Assembly: GCF_022605165.1 (NCBI RefSeq)
Contig: NC_063069.1
Coordinates: 1,116,001 to 1,180,000 of the forward strand
Direction: 5' to 3'
Length of the DNA stretch: 64,000 nt
DNA from: Purpureocillium takamizusanense
Taxonomy: Eukaryota > Ascomycota > Sordariomycetes > Hypocreales > Ophiocordycipitaceae
Below the pieces are notes generated by a model that did not search any database, was not told the origin of the DNA, and worked only from the letters and a program-made list of their open reading frames with translations. Below, piece by piece: positions 33,570-52,114 of this stretch (the stretch's first letter is position 1; the number at the start of each line of letters is the position of its first letter). The position numbers and the translations under genes are program-made.

Positions 33570-34340
33570 TCAAGACGGGGAGAGTGCCCGTCCCAAACTG
33601 AAGTACCGGTCGTCTTGAGTGCGGAAGTAGCTCTCGTGCTTCATGGAATAGGATGTAGTCACCAGCGATTCGACCAATACCCCGAGTGAAGGTATGCGTC
33701 CTTTATATATGCTTCGAAGTTGGCGAGGCAGTCGTCTTATGTCCTTGTTCTGGCGCTGAACGGGGGACGCTTGCGCGGCTGTCGTGTAACTACCTTTGTC
33801 CCGGAAAATTAAAGGAAAAAATAGTAACAGTGAGAACATTGACCTATAAGGTGTCATGAAGAGGCGGGGCCTGGGATTCGATTTGACATGTCGTGTCTTG
33901 GTTGTGCCCCGTCTTGTCATATGTAGATCACCTTTGCCGTATTGGTTGAAACGCCAATCCATGCGAAGTTTGCGGTCCATATAGACGTCGCTCAATCCGA
34001 GAATCTCAAATCTCCGTCGGAGGCGATGTATGTCGTGGTCATCAACGAGGGCCAAGCAACAAACTACCCAGGTGCCACTCTGGGAACACGGACGCTGTGA
34101 GAAGTCAGATTCCAACAGCGCGGCCAACAGCGGGGAAATTGATGAGCGAGGCATTGCCAGCCATGCAATCCAATAAGTCCTGGAGAGCCAACGTCGGAAT
34201 ACGCAACAGATATGCCCCAGCATGTTATTTATAGCTTCTGGATAAACCTTCCTTCTAGAAATGTGGCGTTCGCGGGTATAATAGTTGCACCGTGCTGGCC
34301 CGAGACTGCAGGGTCGGAGCTCCCCGTTCGCTTCGAGCAA
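33570..34340 (-). other. Doubtful open reading frame, 256 codons
   Basis: Listed only because it is the longest frame in a gene-poor stretch. It has basic composition, one hydrophobic patch (FSLLLFFPLIF) and no recognisable domain. It could be a decayed gene or chance; no function is proposed. Confidence 0.15.
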
Positions 34341-35886
34341 CGGCTAAGTGAGACGGAAGGACTCTGGTCTCCACACCGAGAAACCGAAACGAAAGGCCTC
34401 GGGTCGAGATGAGGTGTTGCAAGTCGCAATTCCACAACAGCAGCGCAAGTGATGAACTATTTGTGAGCAAACGTCGTCGTTTATTATGCGATGGACTTGG
34501 GACCCACAGGAGGACCCCTCTCGAGTCCCGACAAAGCTCGGAGACTTCCAAAGCTGCCGTTTTGCGCTAAGAATGTCGCCGAGAGACGTCACTTTGTCCC
34601 AAGTCCGCATGAGGCGGGCTAAGATTGGGCCCAAGGGCGAATCGAAAAATTGTCTCGTTTTGAGGCGCAAGGCCAAGCAGCATATGCCTCATTCAGGACG
34701 GTGGAGGATGGGTAGGAGCTGTGGTGCAAACCCCAGGCCCTGGAACCAGGGGCACCATGATTCCAAGAAGGCTGGATAACACGGTCATTCGTGGAAGTTT
34801 CGTCACGCGTGGCGTCTGTGCTGTGGTCGGGAATCCTAAGACCGACTGTGGATGCCAAACACCGAAGTGTTGAGCTCGACAGCGAGCGTTGAGCGGGACG
34901 GTTTGGTTGCTCGGGTCCAGTATCCCGGTGTGCCGAAGCTCGAACGGGGTCGACGCAGCAGGCTCGCGGCTCGGAAAGTGCGCTGATCAGGACGGACGCT
35001 TTTGCTCGTCATGATGGTGATGTCGGCGTTTGAACCGCCGTGGCGCCAGAGTCTGCAGGCAAATGCGAATGCGAACGTGAAATGCAATTGCCGACGGGAG
35101 TTCGGGCCGGGACTAGGTACGGGCTGGTATCCACTGGTACTGGTTAGTGGCCGACCGTTACTGGTAGGCATTGACAACTGAGGCACCGAGCAGCAGTGAC
35201 GAGAGAAAATTTTGGTGTTTCGGCTGGCCCAAGCGAGCGAGTGACGCATCCATGCATGATGGCTGCTCAACCAAATGAACGTCGTCGATGTTTTAGCTGG
35301 CGAGGCAGGCGCGGCCCCCGGAGTATGTATTAGTATACTGTACGAAGTACATGGATGGCAGCAACAGCGCGGCGGCAGGCACGACCTCGTGCATTGCGTC
35401 GCCTTCTTTCTGCACTGCTGACCACACTTCGCTTTCCCGATACGGATGCACGATTCATCGCACAGTGCTTCATGGTCCATCCCCTTTTCCATGAACGTAC
35501 GGGGGTCTCCGGGGAGCGGATTACCTAGAGTAGATACCTCCTAGGTACGAAGTAGGTAAGCTTCAATGGAAGGGGCATGGAAGCCAGGCAAGCCAGGGTC
35601 TGCTGAGATGCAGTCCTCCAGGACATGGAATGCATGCAAGGCCACATCTCCAGCTGCCCGCATCCCCTGACTGAGCCTGAGCGACCGCTATCTCCATTCG
35701 TCTTACATGCCTGATACATGCGCACCAACCGCGACAGTGCACGCGAGCCAGACTCCCCAGGCTCTTGAGGGGCCATACGCGCGGGCATGCTTGGTAACCA
35801 AATAACCTGTCGTTATGGCATCTGCAGATCCTGCCCACCTCGCCGAGCTTCGTCGAACGACGAGCCTGCCCATCCTCCCAAGTCCC

Positions 35887-35902
35887 GGGGGGGGGGGGGG
35901 GG
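35887..35902. repeat. Homopolymer of 16 G
   Basis: An uninterrupted run of G on the plus strand following TCCC. It is a likely site of replication slippage or sequencing error. Confidence 0.9.
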
Positions 35903-36261
35903 TTAGCGGAGAGCTATGCACCAGCCAAGCACAACGGGCCCCCATTGGCGGAGAATCTCGCGTCGCACAAATCCAACCTAACTGCTGCGACAGCGGAGGG
36001 ACACCCTGTGTAGTCGCTGGGGTTTGCGCAAGACCCGCCACAAGGCGTCCGGGAGCCACGCCTGGCGCGCTTGCATGGTTGATGACGGAGCAGCTGCACG
36101 CCGCCGTGGCAGGCAGTGCAGTGGGGAGCAGGCAGGATGGCAGGCACACGCTCGCCCGCGGCAGGGCTCCCACCACCACCTCACCTGGGTTGGCCCGATG
36201 GAGCCCCCAATGAAAGCGCCGCTGAAGCGGCTACTGCATCCCCTCTTGGAACGCGGCGACG

Positions 36262-36300
36262 CCATCCCATCCCATCCCATCCTATTCCATCCCATCCTGC
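36262..36300. repeat. CATCC pentamer repeat
   Basis: About seven imperfect copies of CATCC/CATTCC in tandem. Only a simple repeat is visible. Confidence 0.8.
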
Positions 36301-37329
36301 CTGGGTATCCTCACATCCTCCCCCCAAACCTCGTCTACCTCCCTGGCCCTGCTGACCCAGCTCGCGCCTCGTCCGGCGACTCTCTCTCCGCCACGGTTGT
36401 CGCCACCACACGACCGAACACACGGAGCGTGGCACTCGACTGGGTGAGCTTTTCGCCCCTCGCTCGGGCCCTTGCCCATCCCACATCCCGTCGTGCACCG
36501 GGCTCCCGTCGCCGCGGCCATCACCCCCTCCGCATCTCCAACTTCCGGCTACTCTTTGCGGCGCAGGGTTCGACTCATTTGCCCCAGATCGCTCTCGCCC
36601 GCTAGCACGCGGCACGATATCAACGCGAATACCACTAGCGGCTGGCCTACTGCTCGCCCCAAATTCTCGCTCGCACACTGCGCCTCTGGTGGAACAACTT
36701 GGCCCCCTTCGGTCACGCCCGCGTCTCCTTCCTCCCCCACGCCCTTCCACCAACGGCGTTCCAGAAGTCTCTCGCCTCAAGCCCTTGAACTTGGTATTCT
36801 TGTTCCCGAGGGGTCGCATCTCCGCAGCCCCAGCCAAGCCGTGGTCCGCTTGAGGATCGCCTGCCAGAGTCAGACAACTTGCTTGACGTCTTGCGATCGC
36901 CGGGGTTGTATCTCACCTGTCCCTCCCAGGTGTCCCCTGCTCTCGCAGTTTGTTTTCACTCTGCATTTCAACCCGATACTGGCCTCTCATATGCTGGTAC
37001 TTTCTGACCAAGGCATCGACAAAACCTGCGACAGCACCCAAGAGGCAGCCGACACCCCCATTTTGCCAGCTCCCCGGTCGTTTTGACCTATCTAGGGCCA
37101 AAGTGGTGTCGTCGGATGACACTGCGGCGTCTTCAACGAGGCAACTTGTCAGAAGCCACTCTCAGCGACTCGGTCTGATTTCTATTCACCTTTCACCTTC
37201 TTTTCTCTGGCGCCTGACCGAAGCATCACTCGGGCACGTCCTGCCGTACCCCACACCACGTCGTGGATGAGTGCCGACAACAGAATCGCCGTGACATAAG
37301 GGGTCGCCGGTGCGGAAATATCGGCCTGA

Positions 37330-39642
<2,313 letters not shown>

Positions 39643-42204
39643 GGCGTTGCTGTGCTGGATGGGGCAACGTGGACGCGAAGCTTGGCCCGGTCCCGTCGGT
39701 GACACGGGGATCGGATGGGGAAGCATAGGCCTTGCTTGGATGCGCGGGGTGGATGACGGTGGAAATTTACGAACAGCAAGCATCTGTGTATGGCGTTTGG
39801 GGGGGGAACAACGGGGGCAGTGGTGCCGCTAGGTATGGACTGTTGGAGTTGGCTACTCATCACGTAGCCCGCCATTTGTCTCTTTTTTTCTATTGACGTG
39901 GCTTGAATACATGTTGCTCGGCGAGGCCGGTGTTTTGGTCGGGGAGGGGGCATGCATGTACGAAATAGTCTCGAGCGGTCTGCAGTCAGCAATTGATAAC
40001 AAGTTGAAGAGACGTAAACGGGCCGGCGAGCCGGGATCATGCTGTGGATGGCGCCTTCGCGGCGTTGCGGCCAAGGCCGCGGGGAAGAGAATGAGACGAT
40101 AATGGGCGACGTTTTGAGGCTAAGCAATGCATCGTCGTCAGCCACACCTCACCCGGGCCAGTAACGGGACGTGACACAGGGCCGAGCCCCGGGCATCGCG
40201 GGTCTTTTTTTCCCTTCTACCTTGGTCACTTGGGGCCGAAGATGCAGTGGTCTAGGGCACGTTTGGCAGTGTGCAACCTGAACAGTGAATACAGCCCAGG
40301 GAGGCCTCGCTTTCGATGGCCAGAGGGCAGGACTGGAAAGCCCTATGACTACGAAGTATGTACGAAGTAGTAATAACGTTAGGTATTACGAGTGACTGGT
40401 AAGGTAGGCAATACGTAGGGCACGGACCCGGTGCTCCGGCAGCATCGATGGAGACTTGATGAACCACGCGCGCGGGTGGGCAGGGGCTTTTCATCATGGC
40501 AATGATGGCATCCATCTCCGACACTCGTGCGAGTGGTGAGCCGCCAGCGTGAACTAAGGCTGTTGAAGCTCGCCAGAAAGGGTGCTGGCGCGGCGCTACA
40601 GCGCGCTAGGGGTCATCTCCGCGGGCGCTTACTGGCTCCCAGCAGGGTCCTCAGCAGGGTTCCGAGTGGGCGTTCCAGGTCTCCGGGGCTGGTTGTTGCC
40701 GCGATGCGCGGGGCCTCCACAGCAGCTGGGGCCCTGCATGGGCCTGCATCGACAGTGGCGCGCCGAGGGCCGGTGCAGGCCTGCTGTCGCTGGTGGTAGC
40801 TCCAGCTCTAGCTCTACTGGTAGCTGGTGCTGATGGTGCAGATACGTCGGTAGTAACTTAGCATCACCACCTCATCAACCAACACGTTTACACTTACTTA
40901 CCTTGGGTTGGCGCGCATGGCAGGCAGGCGGACGCACCGCAGAGAGATGGGATGCACGACACTCTGTTCGATCACGATGGGGGCGAGTGTGACTCGTTGC
41001 TGTCAGATCGTGCGTGGGTGGTCCGGCCTGCGGTTCCGACATAAACTTGGTGCCACGCCCCTCCCCGATGCGCAGCCGCACGAGGAAGGAGCTCGGACCC
41101 TTCCCATCTTGACCATCTCCCCTCGATTTTTTTTCCTTCAGCGAATCGAGACAACGGGTGCGACCCCGACAAATGCGGCACAGCAGCTCCTAACCTCGCC
41201 ACCCACGCGCTGACAAGACAGGATCGGTTGTTGGCTTGGCTCGACAGAAAGTCGCGCGTGCGCGAGCAATCGCATTCGCATCCATCTCATCTCATCTCAT
41301 CGCATCGAGCCATCTGCCGGCGCCGTCGATTCGGATCCGTCCGGCCCTAGGAATTTGCCACCCTCGGAGCCGCAAGGCTGGCTGTATGTGCGTGTAGGGC
41401 CAACGGTGCGGCATAGCACAGCACAGCTCCTCCCCCCTTCGTCCTTGTATCGTCTTGTCTCGTCTCTTCTGTGTGGTGTGCATCTGCGCCGCCGCCTCCG
41501 AGAGAAGCACGAGCCACCCGCGACGATCTTCTCTTATCCTTCGGTCCCGGGCCGCCCCAAGCTGAGAGAGCTTCTGCCGGCGTTCCGCACCAGGGCCGTG
41601 CGCTTCTGCATTTGCACTGCACTACACTGCATATTCGGTCTGCTGGTGCTGCTGGTGCTGGTGCTGCCTACGGCTGCAGCGCCTCAATCAATCCAACTTC
41701 AAGCACACATCCAGCCAGCAGCACGGACTCGCTGCTAGGAGAAAAAATACACAGGTCGAAGTTTTGCCTTTTGAGTGCAGTGCATTGTAACTGAGTGGAT
41801 TGCTCGGCGTCAAGTCATCGCCTCTCCGTCAATCCTGCGCCCCAGCCAGGCGTGACGCTGCTGTTGCACTGGCCGCTGGATTGGAAATTGTCTGCCGAGG
41901 AAGGAGTGGACTCAGTGGAGGGCACCACCACCACTACCACCGCCGACACTCCGCGGATCAATTCGACACTGACGCCCTGGGCCAGAGCCCGGCGCCCCGC
42001 CAGTCAGCGTGCTCGTCTCGTCAACCTCTCCCGTCAACCACGTATTCGCACACAACCATCATCGCCAACGGCCATCCTGTCGTCGCTGGCATTGCGGCCG
42101 AGACCGCTAGCGTCGCGAGCCACGCACACCCCATCCATCGGCGACTCGGCACTGCTGACGAGCAAGGGGGAGAGCACGACGACGCACCACCGACGGAGCA
42201 TGAG
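39643..42204. other. 2.6-kb region without a supported gene
   Basis: Contains two TACGAAGTA words 11 bp apart (40350 and 40361), a CATCT repeat near 41281-41305 and pyrimidine-rich sequence before the next gene. Open frames on both strands lack family signatures. Part of it is probably the long 5' leader of the Zn2Cys6 gene. Confidence 0.45.
40350..40369. repeat. Paired TACGAAGTA words
   Basis: Two copies of the nonamer in direct orientation, starting 11 bp apart, about one helical turn. The spacing would suit a dimeric binding protein, but no such protein is known to me. Confidence 0.4.
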
Positions 42205-45410
<3,206 letters not shown>

Positions 45411-47022
45411 GAGGCAGTGCAGACAGCAACAGGCCGTCTGAGCGGCAAAACAGTCGATGCTGCTCGAGGTGGTGTTTGACTAATACGGAGGGGGGACGTA
45501 TATGTCTTGAATTGTGTACAAATCTGCAACTCGCTTGGACGAAATATGCATGGCGACAGTAGTCGCCCGCACAGAGCCAAGATATATACCCATGGATATG
45601 CATGACGGCCTTTTGGCGCCTTGGCTCTACATACAGCTCTCGCAAAAGATGACACGATGTGCTGGCAGACAGTGTACGTGAGGCTTGCTGCGCCAGCTGA
45701 AGGCGGCTCTAGGCGTCGAGAGTATTTGTTTGGCGTTGCGGCAAACATTCAGCATGGCGGCGCCCAAAGCGGTGATTCGTCTGCCAAGCACGGCTATGTG
45801 GCTATAGGGGCTGGGGCGGAGCTGTCCGTAGCTCAGCCCTACGAATCTACATATGCCGCCCTTGGCGGAGAGGAGGCTAGTATCCGAGTTGCTTGGTTGA
45901 GTACGAGGCTTGCATCCTGCTGCTCGGAGTCTCCGTCATATCTCGAATCTCCATCATGCAACGTACAAGTAAGGAAGAGGGAAGAGGCCGTGATAGGCCA
46001 AATGGCCTGTAGCCGGTTAGCCGAGACGACTTGAAGAATCACCACTTTCCTTGCGGTGCGGTCAGCCGGCTACTACGCAGTTGAGAGAGAGTAGACGTTT
46101 GGGGGGGTTCGGGGACTTTTGGGCTCGGTGTGCGCCTGCAGTTGAGAGAGGGGGACGGCGGGCTGGCTGTCTTGTTGTGGTGGCTGGAGATCAAGATTTT
46201 AAGGTTGTTCAGCTGCCGCGGGATGGCAACGACTTGCCCTGGTTTGCGGGCGTGCATGTGGCGCGGGCTTGGGATGCAACGTGAGCCGCTTCCGCGAGAA
46301 GTGAAACATGCACGCACATCAACAGCAGCCGGCTCGGCATCAAGTGCACTTCGTAGCACTTAGTACTTACAGTACTAACGTTAGATGTTGAACGCGGCAG
46401 AGGTGGTCGCGTCCGCGGGGTGATTGACGTCCCTCGCGGGGGAGGGTCGCATCCCGATGTTGAAAGCATGGGTAGAGACTGGTCCGCAGGGGCCATCAGC
46501 TGAGCCAAGCAAGCAAGCGGACGGGCGTCATCTGCCCTTCTTGCGAGGAGATGCATCGTTGCGACCGACGATGGATGGGGATGGGCATGAATGGATGAAA
46601 GTGTCTTGACGGGAGAGAAGAGAGAAGCTGACGGCGGGGGAGAAATCTAGAACACCCATGGACTCGAAAATGGTCCGTCACGAGCGACGTTGGGGAAACC
46701 TGGAAGCTGATGACGTGGATGCATGGATGCATGCATGGCACGGGAGGCTTGAACGGGCGTACGGAGTATTGGATCGAGTAACATCTTTCGAGGCAGCAGC
46801 ACTGGGCCGCCGAATGCGAGAGAATATGCCTGCCGCCTTGGGGACGTGTGTTCCATCGTTCGGGGTATAAATATCGAACCGGCGGCGCGGGCACAATGCA
46901 GAGAGAGATATACACACAACCTCGAAGAGCAAGTCACACAAAAACACCATTTTGCATCTTTATCACAGCGAGCACTTCTGATATACAAAATAGATAGCGG
47001 ATCCAGCACAGCACCGTCCGCC
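45411..47022. other. Intergenic region, regulator 3' flank to metalloprotease promoter
   Basis: No supported gene. Frames on both strands are short and lack domains. The right end holds the metalloprotease promoter with a clear TATA box. Confidence 0.5.
46866..46874 (+). promoter_or_regulatory. TATA box of the metalloprotease-lectin gene
   Basis: TATAAATAT in a GC-rich context, about 150 bp before the chosen ATG, the usual placement for inducible fungal genes with a short leader. Confidence 0.55.
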
Positions 47023-49165
<2,143 letters not shown>

Positions 49166-49273
49166 GTGGTCGTGTCGTGGTGGCTGTGTCAATATCTCTC
49201 GGTGTTGTCTGCCCCCATTTGACTGTGATAAGCTGGCACTACAATACGTTCTTCATACACGTAACCCAAAATG

Positions 49274-51718
49274 TCAAGTACGGTCCGATCCCGTCTCTTC
49301 GTCTCGAGTGACCTGCTCCCCGTGACGCCCGTCCTTTGTGTTGTCGTAGGGGTACTTGTTCGTCAGGAACATGAGGGCCGCGGCGGTGACGATGCAGCCA
49401 AACATGAGAGATGTCGAGACGGAGAAGCCGGCGATGTACCGCGGCGCCGAGTTGGACGGCCAAATATACGACCCGCTGAGATGTCGTTAGTGATGTGTAT
49501 ATTACTCACGTCAGGTGTGGGAGCATAAGAGGAAAATAATCGTACTACACAGACGAAAGATTGGCAAGCGCGCTGTGGAATCGTCAGCTTGGCGAAACAA
49601 TGCTTTCCGGCTGGGAGACGATGGTGCACGCACTTGACGACGCCAATGGCGACGGCTCGTTTCTCGGCCGGCCTGCAAATTGTGTTCGAGAGGTAGCTTA
49701 GTGTCAGGGGACTGCACGCCCATATGCCAGAGGCCCCTACTCGCCGTCAGCAACTTGGTGACGAGGAACCATACTACTTCGTATATAATTATGCCTTCAA
49801 CTTACCAATCGCCAAAAAGGCGTACCGAGCCTTGGAGTCGGTCACGGCAGCGGTAATGATCAGTGCAACAGTAGACATAGCGCCCATAGCCATGATGTGC
49901 TTTGGCCGCTCGTTCAAGAGGTCCGACGAGAAGCAGCAGGCTAGGACGATGACGAGCGCAACCATGTCTGTAGCATGTCAGCGTGCCTCCCTTTCCCTTA
50001 ATGGAGTGAAGGCTGGTCGCAGGCTTCGGCTCCCTTACAAATTGGAATCGTCATCTAGACACCTGTCAGTCGCGAAACCCGGAAAGGATACCGGGGGGGG
50101 CCCACGTATTGGATCTCGTGGCCCTTGTATCCCAGCGCCGCCATGAGAGTTGGGATGAAGTAGGTAATGGTGCCCGCGCAGGTACACAGGCTTTGTGCCA
50201 AAACAAACATCCAAGTCCTGCACCAAGACTGTCAGTCCCATCTAAGTAAAGGCGATTGATGTCCTCCATCGAGGTACTCACCTCCAGTCCTTAACGGCGC
50301 GAACAAAGCTTTCGAGGTGGCCCATCGAGCCGGCCTGCGTCGCGTTGTTGTCATGTTCGAGGCGGCGGACCGCATATTCACGTTCCTCCGCAGTGAGCCA
50401 CTTTGTCGTCGCCGGGAAGTCGGGCAGGATGAACCTGATTCTGTGAGTTATGACCACCGAGGAAATGGTAGACAAGACTCACATTGCGATGATGGCGAAA
50501 CCGACGGTCATACAGCCCTCGACTGGGCCAGGTCAGCCCTGTTCACAAGAGACAGGGTGCATCATGCTTGATGCTTGGGTAACGTACTAAGGAACAGCCA
50601 TTTCCAAGCCGGTAGGTTTCCCCGATTCTGCATCGTATCCGTAATGACACCGGCTATTTCCATTTCCAGATCAGGATTATGCATCTGGCGCGATTGGAGC
50701 TGGCGAACACGCACCTATGAGCCCACCCACAGCCCCAGACAGGAGCGATGCGCAGTAGAACACGGAGAAGCGGCGCGCAAGCTCGGTCTTCTTGTACCAG
50801 TTGCTCATGAACAGGAGTACGCCGGGCTGTCAGGACACATGTGTCAGCACCCGGCTGGTACACAGATAGGGGGTCCAGGCGGAATGTGTCGTACAAAGTA
50901 GCCTGCCTCAAGAAGACCGAGGCAGAAGCGGAGAGCAATGAGATGGGCCTTGGTGTTGACGCCTACGTAGGCGACCCTGGAATATGTCAGTCTAACCCAA
51001 TTAAAACCGCCATCGATCATCACGACCATCACTTACACCATGCCGCCCCAGACAATCTGTCCAAAGCCTTTGTCAGCATCCAGCACTTCAAGTCCTCAAT
51101 CGTGGCCCTGGGCATACCATAAGGCCCGGAAGATACAGGCTCGGTCTCGTCCGGTTCAAAATCATGTTGCTTGGTACTTCCAGGAGCAGGTACCCGACGA
51201 AGAAGATGGACACTGCGAGGGAGTAGTCGGACGAGCTGAGATGGAGCGACTCGGCCATTCCCGCCTCCTTGGCATTTCCAATACTTTGCGGATGCTGTCA
51301 GTCGCGCTCACAGGGACGCAATGCGATCTTACTCACTTGTTTCGGTCAAGGTCTGACGTCGGCAGTTGTAGCTGGTTAGTTCGGCGAAACGGCAGTATAC
51401 GACCAATCGGCGCCGGAAGGATCCTCACAGTTCAGAATGTACTTGCATTAATGTCAGCATCTCGATGTCCGATGCTCCTTGCAGGCCAATGAGGTGAATC
51501 TGGACTTACCATGACAAACAAGGGTGGGATGAGCCGCATGTCAACCTTGCGAAGGATCCTAGAATCATGTGGTTAGCGATATAACACACACGGCTTTCCC
51601 ACCCATTGGATGGCAAGATGGCCAGGACCAACCGCTTCTCCAAGACCGCATCCTCCACAAACGGCCGCTCCTGCGCATCCACGACGCTTTCGCTATGGGC
51701 GGAGAGCTCCTTGGACAT
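49274..51718 (-). CDS. MFS transporter, allantoate/nicotinate-permease type, very intron-dense
   Basis: The transcript runs from ATG at 51718 to TGA at 49276 and needs about 17 exons to restore the family sequence. Micro-exons of 13 bp (51441-51429), 16 bp (51352-51337) and 16 bp (50054-50039) carry YILN, YLDRN and MTIPI. Joined, they give VDMRLIPPLFVM-YILNYLDRNN-IGNAKEAGM (TM1), VSIFFVGYLLLEVPSNM, LRFCLGLLEAGYF, PGVLLFMSNWYKKTE, FILPDFPATTKWLT after TM6, and a C-terminal SGTSAPRY-like SNSAPRYIAGFS segment. These are hallmarks of the anion:cation symporter family (Dal5/Tna1-like) that imports allantoate, nicotinate and other small organic anions across the plasma membrane. About 500 aa in total. 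It is divergent from a regulator 397 bp away, which suggests specific control. Confidence 0.85.
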
Positions 51719-52114
51719 GGTAAACGCTGCTCGACAGTATGAGCCCTTGAACAGATTGGACTTATCCGCGCCCCTGCTTCCCCGGATTTCGGCCCATGGC
51801 TATATATGCATGTTCGGCACGCCGTTGCTCGCGGGGAAGTGGAGAGTGAGGCCCGGAGGCCCCGTGGGGACGACACGGAGATTCAAATTGAATGCTGTCG
51901 TTGCAGGGTGGTGAGTAGGTGGTGTAGGCAGTTCCTGACTGCCATGTGGGCTGCGAGAGTACGTACAGTGTGTGTGGTCCAGTCACGAGTCGACCACCCA
52001 CTTCCGGCCCGACACTCACCTTTCGCCTCCACCTCGCCTCCGCCCAGACATTAATCTTCCACCACGACTCCGACTCCCGCCATCGCCTCGCACCAGAGGG
52101 AGACTGCCGCGCAG
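51719..52114. promoter_or_regulatory. Divergent promoter, permease / C2H2-Zn2Cys6 regulator
   Basis: 396 bp between two start codons. No TATA box or operator repeat stands out. The arrangement is the classic one for a permease and its own regulator. Confidence 0.45.

Noticed and set aside
34836..35492. 218-codon minus-strand frame rich in Cys and Ser
   Set aside because: No signal peptide, no conserved pattern, and it is embedded in repeat-rich intergenic sequence.
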